Assembly: GCA_030323885.1 (NCBI GenBank)
Contig: CM059193.1
Coordinates: 96,092,852-96,156,851, forward strand
Length of the DNA stretch: 64,000 nucleotides
Direction of reading: 5' to 3'
From: Branchipolynoe longqiensis
Lineage: Eukaryota; Annelida; Polychaeta; Phyllodocida; Polynoidae
The notes beneath the pieces are model-generated. The model was not told the origin of the DNA and ran no database searches. It was given only the letters and a program-made list of their open reading frames with translations. Position numbers and translations under genes: made by a program. This document shows positions 19,688 through 31,254 of this stretch, one piece after another. Positions within the stretch are counted from its first letter, which is position 1. Each line of letters begins with the position of its first letter.

Positions 19688-20972
19688 ATGATTGATTGAT
19701 TGGTGGTTGCTTTACACCGTGTCGGCAGCATAGGCCATATTCACCGAAAGAAATGTTTGTTTTTTGTTTTAACCTTCACTTTTACATGTAAAAGCAGACA
19801 ATCAATTATGTGCCAATATACACTCATTAAATTAGAAAGCTCACAATCATATCATTGTGGCCAAGGGAAACAGATTTCCATAGAAAAAGAAAAGTTTATT
19901 AATAATTGATAGAATTTATTTAGTAAACTATATGAGGTGGTACAGTCCAGCTGCCCTCAAAAAGGCTAAAATGTTTTCTTGTTTTACATTAGGAAAGAGG
20001 TCATGCATACTGTCTACAGTGTAGAATTGTTGGCACAGGGCCAAAACACAACTTAGTCAAATGTGTTTGAGTGTCAGCGGGGACTGACACCCAATTCATT
20101 CAGGGGGAGGTTCCCCCTTGAGCAGAAAATCATGTGTAAGCCATGAGTGGCCAATACGGCAGCGGCTAAGGACCACTTGGTCCCGCCGACCTCCCGCATG
20201 AGTCTGTTGTGGTTTTCGCACAAATGGTTCAATTTCTTTAAGTTTATTAACATTTTCATCCCACTCATGTTGCCATTTGGATTTTATGTGGGTGGCTATC
20301 AGTGGTTTCAGATCAGAGTGAGCGGTCAGATATGGTTCATTATCACAGTTCAGGGCCTTCTTTGCAGCCCGATCAGCTCATTCGTTTCCTTCTATGCCAG
20401 CATGGCCAGCCACCCAGCACAGGTGGATGTCATACCCATCTGTTGCCAGTTGGTTCATTTTATAAATGACCATTGCTAGAATAGGGTGATTCTTTCCCAG
20501 TCCAGCAAAAGCCAGGAGGCAGGAGAACAAATCACTGTATATAACATACACTCCAACGCGAGAAGGAGTGCTCGGGCTTCCGCAGTGAGCTCTGATGGAG
20601 CATACACCAAATTTCTTCTGTCGGCAGACTGCCACAGCAGCTACCAGCTTTGGTCTTTCGAACCATCAGTGTATATGGAGAGATGGTCTGCAAACTGGCC
20701 TTGAATCTCTGCATGCAGTCCTTGGTATTCGAGTGGATGTGTCCCAGACTTCCTCAGTTCCGTAAGTCGGAGGATAACCGATGGCTTCCTCAATAACCCT
20801 GGGGGATGTTCTGGCACTTTGGCATCCCCCAACATGTCCAAATCTACACCTAGGGCCTCCAAATGGGGTTTCATTCGGAGCCTCAGTGGCCGGATGTAAT
20901 TCGGCCTGGCTTCATACCTGGATCTGTCATGTCGTTCGAATAGACAATTGTGTGCAGGATTCAATGCATTAG
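19688..20972 (-). mobile_element. 5'-truncated LINE with RNase H domain, copy 1
   Basis: On the minus strand coding sequence is followed by a 3' UTR ending in CCAATCAATCAATC. The last 450 bp match 60555-61018. LINEs that carry an RNase H after the RT belong to the I-like groups. The RT and endonuclease are absent, as expected for incomplete target-primed reverse transcription. Several frame breaks are present. Confidence 0.8.
20074..20964 (-). pseudogene. LINE RNase H and C-terminal region, frameshifted
   Basis: The upstream part encodes PAHNCLFERHDRSRYEARPN and then LSIYTDGSK, the first catalytic Asp of RNase H. In another frame come HPILAMVIYKMNQLATDGY and IHLCWVAGHAGIEGNE, then TGA (20378-20380) where an Arg codon is usual (NERAD), and ADRAAK beyond it. 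After one more shift NKLKKLNHLCENHNRL and the end KGEPPPE / IGCQSPLTLKHI follow. This is the C-terminal Cys-rich ending common to such LINE proteins. At least two frameshifts and several stops make it a fossil. Confidence 0.75.
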
Positions 20973-21364
20973 TTTTTATCTAGACTACATATTGCAGGGC
21001 CAGTTTGATTCTACTGTTGTTAAGTGATGGTTCATTGGCTTCGACGTACAGGCTCTGAACCGGCGAGGTGCGGAAGGGCCCAAGGGCCAGGCGCAACCCC
21101 TCGTGGTGGACTGTGGTTAGCAGTTAACTTCACAAGAGCATGATGGTAAATCTTAGCTATGAGTTGAACTAATATATGCGTTTTTTTATATGATCTTCAA
21201 ACCGTTGTTTTTACAAATGATCAATCGTTTTAAAGGTAATCAGTCGACAGTTTGCCTAGAGAAAATTGATTATTATTATTTATCATATGCTTATTGACTT
21301 TATCAAGAGATGAACTATCAGCATAGTTATCTATAAATGATCATTACATATGATGATATTCACA
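20973..21364. repeat. AT-rich dispersed sequence
   Basis: CTTCACAAGAGC, a TATATGATCTTCA motif and GATTATTATTATTT occur here and in the same order at about 28725-28870, so the two stretches look like diverged copies of one repeat. Confidence 0.45.
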
Positions 21365-22180
21365 TATCTAACTTGAGGAAGTGAGACCGATTTTCAGCAG
21401 GCTGCACAGTGAAGGGAAGTAACTGATGGCAGTAAGATAACAACCCTGAACTATTGGGGAATGACTTTCTGATCACTAAAAATGGCATGAACAAATTACT
21501 CTGTAACTCCATTACAGGACAGATAGATGCATTTACCTTCATTTGTTATTTTGGAATAGGCCGGGCTGAAGAGTTAAATACTTTCTTTTATATGTTTCTT
21601 TAACTTGAGGAAGTGAGACTGTAACCCAGCAGGGCTGAAGAGTAAATTGACATATATATTTGTTTGAGATCATAAGCCACTTTTTTAAATATATCATACT
21701 ATTACTATTGATTAAATGCAATGATAGGACTGAACCTATATAGGCTTTACAAACCTATATTATACTGCAAAAATGTGTTGCTATTGATTATATAAAATGA
21801 TACAAGTTAGATGACTAAACAGTAAATTCTTTGAGGTTTGACAAGAATTCCTTGAACAATAATTTCACTTGATATTTATGAACATAACATGTGAATATTA
21901 TCTTTATTGCCATGAAACATCATGGGCATAGGGTTGTCATGAATGGTTGTTCATATGAAATTCATGAGGTTCCTATAGATATTAACCTATGTAAAGTTAT
22001 TACTTGTTAACTTCAATGTGAACTATATGTAAATGACTTTCTGATCCAGGTTCAAGGCCAGTAGTTGCTATGGCTGCGCAGTGAAGGGAAGTAACTGATG
22101 GTAGCAAGGATAATTCTGTGACCCTCTGTTCAGGACAGATAGCTGCATTTAAGTTCAATTGTGAGGTTGAACGTATAAGT
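21365..22180. repeat. Degenerate repeats with GGGAAGTAACTGATGG core
   Basis: ACTTGAGGAAGTGAGAC occurs at about 21370 and 21602. CAGTGAAGGGAAGTAACTGA occurs at about 21405 and 22080, each followed further on by CAGGACAGATAG. The units are diverged and irregularly spaced. Confidence 0.6.
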
Positions 22181-22651
22181 ACTCTTGGGTAGGATCTTAA
22201 ACTATAACCATGAGCATGAACAATTTCATTTGAAAATTCATTGACATACAAGATGATCTGAATGTTAGCATTTGTTCATAAAGTATTCATTTGAAAAGCT
22301 AAATAATATAATGTTGGATGTTATCATTATTGTCATAACATGTCATAGAAATAGGGTTGTCATGAGTTGTTTCATTAGCAATACATCAATATAATTATGT
22401 TGAATATTATCAATATGGCATGGAGATGTTATTCATATGAAATTCATGAGGTACATTATTAACATTATTGTCATGAGATGTATTTCATATTATATATATC
22501 CTAGACAAACGGTTGTCCAGAATGGTTATTCAATTGAAAAATCATGTACATATGGAATGTTGAATGTTGCATGAATGGGATCATTTGAAAATTCATTGCA
22601 TAATTGTTTAATATTATCATTTATTTCATGATTGATCTGTTTCAATTGACA
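22181..22651. other. AT-rich stretch with loose internal repetition
   Basis: TATTATCATT, TCATATGAAATTCATGAGGT and GGTTGTCATGA recur loosely here and at 21900-21990. Nothing coding was seen. Confidence 0.4.
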
Positions 22652-22870
22652 TAGACATATTTGTTGTTGTTGTAAATATAGTTTATTCATTGAATAAAGT
22701 CTGTTGTCAGCGCCGTGGCACTGGTCTTCCAGCCATGTGACAATACAGTTATTTACAATATACGCAGTTAGCCCAAATCAGCTGAAATAACAATATCAAA
22801 CATTCAAAGACTTACAGATGGTATAGTTTGACAATTCACATACAAAAATAGCAGTTATATGTTGTATTCC
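22652..22870 (-). mobile_element. Retroposon 3' end, related to 53154-53390
   Basis: The stretch holding TTGTCAGCGCCGTGGCACTG and GTCTTCCAGCCATGTGA recurs at 53.2 kb, where it ends in poly-A on the minus strand. Here the tail is CAACAACAACAA. Confidence 0.55.
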
Positions 22871-23539
22871 TACACACTTGATACATACATCTGTATTGAT
22901 TAGACCTTTACATTACGGAGTGGTTAGGTGCATAGTTTTCCTTCATAGGTTTGTATGCCTACTATGTTGTGAATTGCAAAACTATCATGTTGTTGGAGTT
23001 AACATTTTGAGATGGAGTCAGTGTTAGTAGAATGGTTTGTTTATTCTGTTAGATAGAGTGTGGTTAGCTTATAGGGTTATGCTTAAAAGGTTAATACCTC
23101 AGGTGTGTTTTTTGACTACATGAAGTAGTTTGAGTAAGTAGGTTGTTAGTAATGATGGGATAAACAATGCTTGGAGGATTGTATGTTTCAGTCATTTAGT
23201 AGTCTAGTACAGACTTTATTAGTGTCTAGTGTCTAGTACAGACTTTATTAGTGTCTATGATTGAACATTGTATTTATTATCAAACATATTATTAACTAAT
23301 GCTGTCATTGACATTATTCATGTTTTTTTTAGTTTTTTTTGGTTTTTTTTGTCCATTAGTTGTTTAAGCAGGGGAAAGTTCAGTCATAGAAGACTGGTCT
23401 TCCTCATTCCACTGCTGGTCGATAGAAAGCCAGAGCCTACACTTTTACTGACCCAAGGGATTTTTAACCTCCCACACCACATAGACCTGATATGAGAGCA
23501 ACTGGCCTTTGATGATGCTGTAAGTTATACACAGCGGTG
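22871..23539. other. AT-rich stretch with a short tandem repeat
   Basis: GTCTAGTACAGACTTTATTA is present twice at about 23202-23249. T-rich tracts lie near 23320-23350. No gene was recognised. Confidence 0.4.
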
Positions 23540-23655
23540 GAAATCCAAATTGGCAGAGGTGGGGGCACGTGGAATCGAACTGCCGACCCTCAGATTAGGA
23601 GTCTGACCTAGAAGAAAGTCAGACACTCTAACCACTCCGCCACAGAGAACGCCAT
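23540..23655 (-). other. tRNA-like SINE head
   Basis: Read on the minus strand, GTGGCGGAGTGGTTAGAG fits a pol III A box and GGCAGTTCGATTCC a B box. TCAGACTCCTAATCTGA could fold as an anticodon arm with CCT. The spacing between A box and anticodon arm is too long and the T stem does not pair, so this is more likely a SINE head than a tRNA gene. Confidence 0.4.
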
Positions 23656-23727
23656 TAAGAGAACATATTAATGATCTTTTGTACTGAAGAGTTATATCAT
23701 TGACATTATTCATGTTGTGGAAACATA

Positions 23728-23947
23728 TTAATGATCTTTGTACTGGAGATGTATATTATTGACATTATTCATGTTAGGAGAACATATTAATGATCATTAT
23801 ATTGCAAAAGCATATAGTTATATAATCTATAGGGTTATTAATGATCTTTGTACTGGAGATGTATATTATTGACATTATTCATGTTAGGAGAACATATTAA
23901 TGATCACTATATTGCAAAAGCATATAGTTATATAATCTATAGGGTTA
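23728..23947. repeat. 110-bp tandem duplication
   Basis: TTAATGATCTTTGTACTGG starts at 23728 and 23838, and the two 110-bp units differ at very few bases. A weaker third relative lies upstream (about 23665-23727). Confidence 0.88.
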
Positions 23948-24074
23948 TAGTTTTAATATTTAAGAATACATGGATAATTTTATTATTCTAAAATAATTTC
24001 TGTGTAAGAAGAAGAAATCATCAGTTGCCTTCTACGGCGACTACATCATAGGATCACAAGACCTTAAACATTGA

Positions 24075-24520
24075 GATCACATCACCAATAGCAACGGACA
24101 ATGCTCAGCTCAGGAGAACTGCAGCATATGCTGATGGTCACTATGTTGGATTGATAAGGTTCACGAGGAACTTTACCATATCTGACTGAATCAATGATTT
24201 CACAGCAGCAGTGCAATGGACAATGCTGAGTTCATAAGGAACTAAAGCATGTGCTGATGGGTGCTTGGATCGATGACGTCTACTATTGTGCGATATTAAC
24301 ATTGACATTAAATTGACTTTGCAATATCAGCAATATCAACAAACAAGGCTCAGTTCATGGAGAACTGCAGCATATGCTGATGGTCACTAGGTTCACGAGG
24401 AACATTAGCATAAGTGACTGAGTCAATGATTTGACTTCAGCAGTGCGATGGACAATGCTGAGTTCACGGAGAACTAACGCATATGCTGATGGTCATTGGA
24501 TTGTGTTAGCAATATCAATA
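24075..24520. repeat. Degenerate tandem repeat, about four units
   Basis: GGACAATGCTGAGTTCA, GGAGAACT and GCATATGCTGATGGTCA recur in order at about 24095, 24225, 24345 and 24450, mixed with GGTTCACGAGGAAC. Unit length varies. Confidence 0.65.
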
Positions 24521-24549
24521 GCAGAGACTGGCGTAGTTCGGGAGAACTC

Positions 24550-26085
24550 TCGCATATATATTTATTCAATAAACAATTTGATGTTTCATGGATTGAAATG
24601 ATTAACATAAAAAATCTACGTCAACAAGGAGAGAACATTTGAATAATACAGTATGGTTAAAACTTGTGCAAAAACATGTAAATCTATTATTATTTAATGA
24701 TATAGATTTAAGCATTATGATTTTGAAGTTCGAAATGAGCCACTGTCATTGCTTTGTTTACATTATGCCGCTGAGTTAATGCTGTTGTATATGAAGTTCT
24801 ATTGCCATGATTATATTTGTTAATACTAATAATTGATGCTTTATCTTTATACAGGAGGTACAAAAAGAGATTTTGATTCATATTTTGCCTTTATTTTGAC
24901 ACCAAATCGAAGATTCTGGTCCTGATTTGCAAGAAAATAGTTCCTAAAAAACTAGGTCATCGATTCAAACCGCTTAAGCCTTGAGTTTTGTAATGTTAAC
25001 TCTATGAAGACCTGTCGAGCAACCATGCATCTACCATCGACGTCTTCAGGTTTCTTCTAGTTGACAGTCGGTAAAACAAAAACTTAGCATGTCACTGTTG
25101 GAATATTTGACAGCGGATACCAAATCTGATTAAGCACTAATGTCAGATCGATGCTTTGAGACTGAAATATACCTTTAGAGCGTTGCAAACAACCTCTAAA
25201 CCGTCACAAAGTTGAAAAATGGTCGAATTAAGCTTAAAATGATGGCAAATGAATCAGATGCTTCTTAAGACATCATATTAGATATTATAATGATGATATA
25301 TTATTCGAAACATATTGAAAATTGACTTTATACAAATTGATTTTTTATTTTTTATTTCGAAGTCAGATATACCTTATCCACTAAAAATTCTTTAGACTTA
25401 ATTTGTTATTCCTTATTGGTTAAATGACACATAATGATGATGGAAGTACAACGTAGTACTGTGCACTTCTTTCTACGCTGCTGGGCAGGTGGTAAGAAGT
25501 GGAGGGGCGGAGTACATTTGTAAAAATGTTCGATATTTGAGACCTTGGAGGATGGTGTGAACTAGTCTATAGTAATTTGAACTACTCTATATAATGGTAA
25601 ATGGTATGTAAAACCAAAGGCATATAAGGTATATGTGGTGTTGGTGATCCATTACTGATTTAAGATAGAAATTGTATTATAATAGATACTAAGAGAGGGT
25701 CACTTCTAGACATCAGAGAGCGTCACTTCTTGACATGTGATAGAGTCTTTGGAACTCTCCTCACATACCCCTCCCCCCAAGTGTTATTTATGGATCACTG
25801 CACACCCATACACAATAGGGCACTGTAGCCAGACATACCATGCCTTGGTTACAAGGATATTGAATGTTCATTGGTTGAATAAGAATGTCTGTTGGTGATT
25901 GGAGGGATTGATCAGGTGTGTACAGCCATCTTGGATTCTAAAACCTACATATATAATAAACTAAGCAAGCTCCTTCTGGTTCCTTCTGCACACTCTATAT
26001 ATTGCCTTCCTTCTCTATACTTGCATGTAGTGATTTCCTATTTAGCCTGCCTACACAACAACAGCTGCCGGCCGTTGACTTTACA
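24550..26085. other. AT-rich stretch, nothing recognised
   Basis: No ORF or repeat match was recognised in 1.5 kb. A CAGCCATCTTGG motif (YY1-like on the minus strand) lies at about 25924 and TATATAATAAA at about 25950. The right end meets a truncated Gypsy-like element. Confidence 0.3.
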
Positions 26086-26882
26086 CTATGGTAGACATCC
26101 AGGTACGAAGCATAGTTCTTTATTGTATCGATTGACACGAGATGTGAGTGCTATTGGCTTGTTTTCTTGCATTAACACAGCACCTAGACCTGACTGACAT
26201 GCATCTACCTGAATGACAATAGGCTTGTTTACATTGTAATACAACAACACAGGAGCAGTTCTCAATGTTTCCTTCAACTTATCGAAAGCACACTGCTCTT
26301 CGTTTTGCCAGTGCCACGCCACATCCTTAGTGAGAAGCATGCGCAGTGGTTTTGCAATCTCGGACATGTTAGGTATGAACTTGTGCACATAGCCAACCAT
26401 GCCCAGGAACCATTGGACACCTTGTTTGTTGCGTGGATCTGGCATGTCTACGATTGCTTGTATTCTATCTGGATCAGGCTTGACACCTTGGTGGGTCAGT
26501 TGATGACCTACATACTTTAGTGTAGTTTTGCATAACAAAGATTTTGCCTTGTTTAATTTGAGATTTACTGACCTAGCTCAGTCCAACATGGCCTTGAGCC
26601 TCTCGTTGTGCTCCTCCACTGTTGAACCATATACCAAAATGTTGGTCGTGACTATCCCGATACCGGGTAGGTCGCCCATGACACAGTGCATTTCCTGAAT
26701 AAAAATGTCACCGGCTCTTTTGATGCCAAAAGGCAGGCTGGTGTACCTGTATCGGCCCACAGAGTGTTAAATGTGCACAGATGCAAACTTTCTTCATCTA
26801 ACTCTATTTGCCAATACCCTGCCATTGCATCCAAAACTGAGAAATATTTTGCATCTGCCGTCTTGGCAATCATTTTTGTCAA
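26086..26882 (-). pseudogene. Gypsy-like RT and partial RNase H, decayed
   Basis: RT motifs appear in two frames: YFSVLDAMAGYWQIELDEES (first Asp) in one; YTSLPFGIKRAGDIFIQEM, the ILVYGSTVEEHNERL segment, KYVGHQLT and FLGMVGYVHKFIPNMSEIAK in the other. Where YxDD should precede ILVYG the sequence reads TTN, so the active site is lost. RNase H begins normally (IVIQVDACQSGLGAVLMQ, with its Asp) and stops soon after IALTSR. A frameshift lies near 26760. Confidence 0.85.
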
Positions 26883-27050
26883 TTGTTGTGGTAGGGAAAG
26901 GCCCTCTCTTTATAGCTTTGTTCAACTTAGTCGGATCCAGACAAATCCTTATCTTATTTGCTTTTTTTTACAATAATTATAGAATTAACCCACTCGGTAG
27001 GTTCATCCTGCTTAACTATTACACCCATTTCTACCACACGATCAATTTCA

Positions 27051-27587
27051 CTACATTGCTTTGATCAGACCTAAACCCTGAAAAATGTCTTTGTATTCGT
27101 TTACCAGCTGTTCAGCCTGCGCGCTGGGACTGTCATCGGGCTTGGAAATGTTTGTCAGCACGGCAGAGCGCACCTCATTGACACGCACCAACAAGTTCAA
27201 TGCCACACAAGCCTGTTTCCCCAAAATAGACTGACAGTTCCATACCACTTGGAACCTGAAGTCTCTGGCATTCACGTCGACCGCCACCTCACCATCAGGA
27301 GTGATCCGATGCCTGGAGAATGTGACCAATGAACACTGGGTGTTCATCAGCCACCCCAGAGTGACTCTGTCGAAAACAAACCTGGGAAGCACATTCACCT
27401 CCGACCCGGTGTTGAGCTTGAACTTGACACGGCAACCATTCAACCGGACGGTTGCGTACCACATCTTGGCGTCTTGCTCGGCACCGTGGTCAATGGCACT
27501 GACGAACAGATCCGTTGTCAAAACATTGACCTCCGCCAGATCCGGGTCTTGCTCAGTATTGTGAGGGTCGGGCTCTTCAACGGTCAA
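27051..27587 (-). pseudogene. Gypsy-like protease region; catalytic Asp changed to Asn
   Basis: The frame holds WYATVRLNGCRVKFKLNTGS followed by EVNVLP. Retropepsins of this group have DTG or DTGA at this place and the catalytic Asp is here Asn. ITPDGEVAVDVNARDFRFQV and SILGKQACVALNLLVRV follow, the latter typical of the protease-RT linker, and EYKDIFQGLG leads into RT. A retropepsin cuts the Gag-Pol chain during particle maturation. This copy could not do so. Confidence 0.8.
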
Positions 27588-27605
27588 CTCATTGACCCTG
27601 CCCAG

Positions 27606-28283
27606 TCAGCTCTGGCAGACCTTACTGAAGTGCCCGATCTTCTTGCAGGCTATGCAAGCTTTGCCTTTCGCTGGACAGACTCCCCAGTGGTGTTTGTATC
27701 TGCAATTCTGACAGCGGATCTTGAACTCTCCAGCACCGGCACCCCCAGATTTCCAAGATGGTGATTTCCAAGATGGCGATTTCCAAGATGGCATCACCAA
27801 TCATCAGACCGCCAGTGCACCAGTACGCGCAGTGGCATAGTTCCTCAGAAAATCAATTTCCTTGACTTCACCATCTGATTTCTTGTCCTCTAACTGATCA
27901 GAACTGAACTCACTGAGTTTGCACATGTTGAAGCAATTTTCTAACATCAAATCAGCTGTTTGGAGCAGTTTGTTCCTCAAATTTGTGTTCCTTACACGAG
28001 CCACCAGCCGATTGCCCAACAGCGACTCCTCCACCGATCCATACTCACAGTCTTTCACTCTGTCTCTTAACGCAGTAACATACGTAGACATATTCTCAGT
28101 AGCATGGTTATGATAATTGAACCAATAGCGTGTTATTATCAAGTTACTTTTACCTGTATAGTAGGTCTGAAATGCATCTGTGAGCAGTCCGATCTTGTCT
28201 CGATCAGCAAGCTCGATGGACATGTTGGCAAATACCTTGTGCGCATCCTCGCCGGTGACATGAAGGAAGATGCAGCCTTGCAC
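27606..28283 (-). pseudogene. Gypsy-like Gag with two CCHC zinc knuckles
   Basis: Two open segments in one frame are separated by a stop near 27803. The first (28283-27804) begins with FLHVTGEDAHKVFANMSIEL and has RYWFNYHNHATENMSTYVTA, the capsid-like part. The second has a short SPSWK repeat, then CQNCRYKHHWGVC and CIACKKIGHFSKVC, a CX2CX3HX4C plus CX2CX4HX4C pair that packages RNA. Element 3 has the same order. Sequence upstream of 28283 is coding-like to about 28430 but interrupted. Confidence 0.85.
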
Positions 28284-28434
28284 TCATTCCACCTTCATGA
28301 TTACACCTGCAGCAATGGCATATATCTCATATGGTCTGATCCATGTTTTCCAATTCGATCGTGCATTGTGGGTGAGGACAAGCTGACCTGGAGGCCGCAA
28401 ACCCTGCAGCGTATTAGCAGGCAGCATTCTTCTT

Positions 28435-28446
28435 CATCTGACACCA
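28435..28446 (-). other. Primer-binding-site-like motif of element 2
   Basis: TGGTGTCAGATG on the minus strand is adjacent to the LTR, as in element 1. Confidence 0.65.
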
Positions 28447-28599
28447 TGTAAAAGTACAACGTCTGAACACTTTGACTTCTGGATACTGAATGCTTTATTC
28501 AACGTCCAAGGTTCTGAACCACCGGCCAAGCTTTCCACGACGTCATCTCATTAACATATATTACAGACGTGTCTATATGTCTATTACACATATATTACA
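28447..28599 (-). repeat. 5' LTR of Gypsy-like element 2
   Basis: On the minus strand it reads from TGTAATATATGTG to GTTGTACTTTTACA and contains AATAAA. The inner end is fixed by the primer site. The outer end is my estimate from TG/CA ends, since no second LTR remains for comparison. Confidence 0.55.
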
Positions 28600-29617
28600 A
28601 TGCCTAGGGTATTGAATGAACTAAATCAGTTCCCACATAAGTGACTGTTCATTGGGAGGTCAGCTGAATGATTATAGGGATTTCCTACTATTAACAAAAT
28701 ATATATATTGATTTCACTTCACAAGAGCGAGATTGGATATATCTCTGCTATAAGATGAAATAATACATATATTTGTTGATATGATCTTCAGATATTGTTT
28801 TTAATATGATCACTTTGCAGAGGTGAACTGTCAGTAACAGCTGGGCCTAAAATGATGATTATTATTTGTTCCATACATATACTTAGTCACTTTTCGGAAG
28901 TGAAACGTGATCAGTTGGGCCTAGAAAATGATTATGTATGATGGTCCAGCTGAGGACTTTACATAGTGATGTAGTTCGGGTAATGTCCGTGCGTGGCGCA
29001 GGGAGTGGTCTGTACAGCTGTGTAACCCCTCTCCTGAGTGGTCGGGATGCTGGTGGGAGGCACGGGTACCAGGACCCTGATGTTGTTAGCACGAATACTG
29101 CACAGGTCTGCGTGGCAATGTTGCCTTGGTAACCAGTTAGATGGTGAAGATTGGTGAGGCGAGAGGGCCCATTACGTGGTCATTTGTCAGCCGGGTGGCT
29201 GGTGCTCGGCTTGCACAGTTGCTTGTCGGATGATGAATGCTGTCACGTGGTATGGTCAAGTGGTATGCTCTTCGGATAGCAGGCGGGTCCCCATACTTGA
29301 AACAAGGACACATGTCCAAATACCGTCAATGTGTGTATTCCACCGAATAACATGTTTGCCATCCACAAAAGAACAAACTTCTTTTAGAAGTAACTGTGGT
29401 TGGTTATGATGCCACTTTGTTCTCTGGTAGACCTGAACATTAAGCCAGCTGTAATTATATAAAATGAGGCTGGATATTATGTAATACTGAGTTGTTTGAT
29501 TAATGTGTACACTCACTAAGAAGGGCATCGGTCACAATAGCGAAATCTTCACCGAGTTACAATGCCATGCCAATGGTTAAGTTGTGGGGGGTGGGGGGGG
29601 TGACCATGGGAAATATT
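28600..29617. other. Unassigned stretch
   Basis: About 28725-28920 resembles 21.1-21.35 kb (see that entry). The rest shows no gene, RNA or repeat match. Confidence 0.35.
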
Positions 29618-29700
29618 GCACCTAGAGCGAGACTCGAACCCACATCTCTATGCAATCCGGGTCAGTGTGCTAACCATTTCATTACCTAGGCTCCCTGATA
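29618..29700 (-). mobile_element. tRNA-Gln-like SINE, copy 1
   Basis: On the minus strand GGTTAGCACACTGACCCGGA and GGGTTCGAGTCTCGCTC form A- and B-box regions, followed by TAGGTGCAATATTTCCCATG. The same order is found at 40975-41065. The head resembles tRNA-Gln (TGGTGTAATGGTTAGCAC in the other copy). Confidence 0.65.
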
Positions 29701-29819
29701 GCACAATCCTACCCATGCCTACCTGTCTATGTGGTTCCTTGCCTAAGAGGTCAGGGCAGACTACTACAGTTATTTTGTCAGTGTCTTTTTGACGATTTTT
29801 GAGATTGTGTTTTTAAGCT
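29701..29819. other. Short spacer
   Basis: No feature was recognised. Confidence 0.3.
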
Positions 29820-29995
29820 GCCGATAATGGTTAAGTCTAGTGACTCGTTTTCGCCGCTAGACGGTAATCGTCTCATGTTCCCTTTGTTTTGTTACTTCCA
29901 GCTGTTGTGTAGCTATCTACTGCAGGCATTAGTTCTTTGCTTGTAGGTATTCTCCAACGACTCCCCACCCTCTGCTTTCTTTGTGTGTAAGTAGG
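29820..29995 (+). repeat. Dispersed repeat carrying a single 44-bp-type satellite monomer
   Basis: GACTCGTTTTCGCCGCTAGA, CCCTTTGTTTTGTTACTTCC and TTGTAGGTATTCTCC match 61022-61150 on the other strand. From about 29945 it continues as one unit of the 31-kb satellite (CTCCCCACCCTCTGCTTTC). It may show the sequence from which the array grew. Confidence 0.7.
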
Positions 29996-30370
29996 TACTC
30001 CAAAGTGATTTCTATTTTCAACAGGTCAGTATTACAAGTTATATATCTGTACATCTCTTTTAAATTGGATCTCAATGATATACAAATCATTTAGATTGAT
30101 TGAATAGCTGCAAAGTTATGAGTGTTTAAAGATTGATTTCTTTACCCTATTTGTGCACATTTTCAAATTCACCAAATCTTGGTTTTTAGGGTCCCACCTG
30201 GAAGCTATTTTGCATATGATCTGTCCAATATTAAATAATCTCATTCTCTATAGTACAAAGAAGAAGCTCATTTTTTTACAGACCATCACTGTTAGTATTC
30301 TTTCTGAAATGTCATGTCAAACTTGCTAAATTCCTTAATTTCCAGCAACCACCATATTCAGTAAAATATA
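29996..30370. other. AT-rich stretch
   Basis: No feature was recognised. Confidence 0.3.
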
Positions 30371-30690
30371 GAAAAATAGCATAACTCCCATTCTAGTTGT
30401 CCTATCACAGCAATATTGATACCAAAATAACCAGAATTAAAAGCTCTACATGATGACATAAGGTTATAACTGATCAGAAAAAGAAAGCCAACATTCACTT
30501 TTAGGCATCGCAAGCTAACAATAAAATTAAGAAAAATAGCATAACTCCCGTTCTAATTGTCCTATCACTGCAATCTTTATACCAAAATAACCACAATTAA
30601 AAGCTCTACATGACGACATCATTTTCTAACTGATCAGAGAAAGAAAGACAACATTCACTTTTAGGCATCGCGAGCTGACAATAGCCACAT
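30371..30690. repeat. 160-bp tandem duplication
   Basis: GAAAAATAGCATAACTCCC starts at 30371 and 30531. The two units agree at roughly nine bases in ten and both end near TTTTAGGCATCGC and GAGCT or AAGCT. Confidence 0.85.
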
Positions 30691-31254
30691 TCTTGCAGCA
30701 GTCACTTCTCAGACCAACCTTGATCGCATGATATAAATCTCAACCAAATATTGTTCTGGTTAGGTAGAGGAAGACTTAAGCTTTCTGATGATATACTTTT
30801 CAAAACTATCCTGATCAATTTTCAAGGAGGATTAATGTCTTAATATTTTCACTCCTTCAGTTCAATCAAATTTCCCACTCAGAAACACTCATGCTTGATA
30901 TGCTAATGAAGCCTAGATTCTTCTCTATCTTTTATTGGTGGTTATTTTTAGCTCAGGTCAATGTACTCACCAAGCTATCAAGTTTAGGGAAGGGAGTAGC
31001 TCAGACTGGATGAAAACAAAATCGGCGAGCATGCTCAGAGCTGCTGATGGTACCCGCCAACAAGTGTCCATTGACTTTGATTTATTTCATAATGATAATT
31101 ACAAATCAGACACCCTAAAAGACAAAAGAACGAGCTTTAATTTGATATAATTTTTATTTCAAACCAAGCAGAATTAGTGGAGATCCAAGCCTTTTTAAAA
31201 TGGTTAAAATAGGTCAAATTTTACGCTGCGGACACCCTATATGCCCACTTTGGA
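30691..31254. other. AT-rich stretch
   Basis: No gene or repeat was recognised. Confidence 0.3.

Larger units (their letters stand above)
26086..28599 (-). mobile_element. Gypsy-like LTR element 2, truncated
   Basis: In minus-strand order there are a 5' LTR (28599-28447), primer-site-like TGGTGTCAGATG, gag, zinc knuckles, protease, RT and the first part of RNase H. The sequence breaks in RNase H, so integrase and the 3' LTR are absent. Its proteins resemble those of element 3 at 43.6-47.0 kb. All genes carry stops or frameshifts. Confidence 0.85.

Noticed and set aside
23540..23655. tRNA-Arg(CCT) gene
   Set aside because: The T stem does not pair and there are extra bases between the D arm and the anticodon arm; a SINE head is more likely.
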